From: Spirochaetota bacterium
GTDB lineage: Bacteria > Spirochaetota > JAGLSM01
DNA: 5,390 nt
Assembly (NCBI GenBank): GCA_023135745.1
Contig: JAGLSM010000154.1
Span: forward strand, 1-5,390
Direction: 5' to 3'
In this document: piece by piece, positions 5,287 through 5,390 of the stretch
Layout: each line of letters begins with the position of its first letter
Position numbering within the stretch: the first letter of the stretch is position 1
Program-made: the position numbers and the translations under genes
The notes under the pieces: model-generated
What the model was told of the DNA's origin: nothing
Databases searched by the model: none
The model's input: only the letters and a program-made list of their open reading frames with translations

Positions 5287-5390
5287 TCACAGTTTTTTCC
5301 TTAACCGCCTTATATGAACGTCTACCGCTCTGTCTATTATGTATGTTTCCTCGTCCCAGCTGTATTCAATGATGCGGTCTCTGGAAAAAA
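5287..5390 (-). CDS. OmpR/PhoB-family response regulator, C-terminal part, ending at an in-frame TGA (5' end outside window)
   Basis: The frame enters from the window edge and reads FSRDRIIEYSWDEE, then DRAVDVHIRRLRKKL, then TGA at 5287-5289. The DVHIRRLRKKL stretch is the DNA-recognition helix region of OmpR/PhoB winged-helix regulators. The receiver domain would lie beyond the window. In this family the helix is normally followed by a Gly and a short hairpin wing ending in a G-x-GY motif. Here that tail is present after the TGA, in the same frame, up to TAG at 5230-5232. A single G-to-T change (GGA to TGA) would explain the stop. As read, the protein loses its last ~19 residues, including the wing, which should weaken DNA binding. 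It is the partner of the downstream kinase. A sequencing or assembly error is the main alternative. Confidence 0.8.
   Translation of the reverse strand, partial: FSRDRIIEYSWDEETYIIDRAVDVHIRRLRKKL

Noticed and set aside
5287..5289. TGA read as glycine or tryptophan under an alternative genetic code
   Set aside because: TGA serves as the normal stop of the repressor within an ATGA overlap. The long permease and kinase genes contain no internal TGA, and tryptophan and glycine use standard codons.

Overview
The window looks like a chromosomal stretch from a diderm (Gram-negative type) bacterium. The evidence is an outer-membrane beta-barrel protein with a signal peptide and a C-terminal phenylalanine, standard Shine-Dalgarno sites, and a sigma70-type promoter. 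The DNA is AT-rich with hairpin-type intergenic repeats. I cannot name the phylum. The repeat types and the response-regulator style resemble those of environmental diderm genomes such as spirochaetes or their neighbours, but that is only an impression.

Layout. Positions 1-435 hold no gene. They contain a terminator-like hairpin (43-63), a 13-bp direct repeat (123-135 and 159-171), and three copies of a ~41-bp ATCCGCG-type repeat (209-249 inverted; 332-371 and 392-432 in tandem). Positions 436-1970 (minus strand) are a two-gene metal-resistance operon: an ArsR/SmtB-family repressor with a complete alpha5-type zinc site, then a DUF318/SO_0444-type efflux permease carrying a C-terminal HMA metal-binding domain. 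The two genes overlap by 4 bp. A consensus promoter with a SmtB/CzrA-type palindromic operator across the start point lies just upstream (1982-2029). Diverging from it is a porin-like outer-membrane protein (2177-3157, plus). Positions 3158-3450 are non-coding and bounded by inverted copies of a hairpin repeat, giving a possible MITE-like element. Positions 3451-5220 (minus) encode a complete PhoR-type sensor histidine kinase. Upstream of it (5230-5390) is the C-terminal end of its OmpR/PhoB-family response regulator, which carries an in-frame TGA just after the recognition helix.

How it works together. The repressor should sense Zn(II) (possibly Cd/Co) and control itself and the exporter, which moves the metal out of the cytoplasm. 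The kinase and regulator form a separate two-component system converging on the porin gene. A functional link between them (for example phosphate or another nutrient) is possible but not shown. The most notable oddity is the regulator's internal stop, because the codons after it still match the end of the family.
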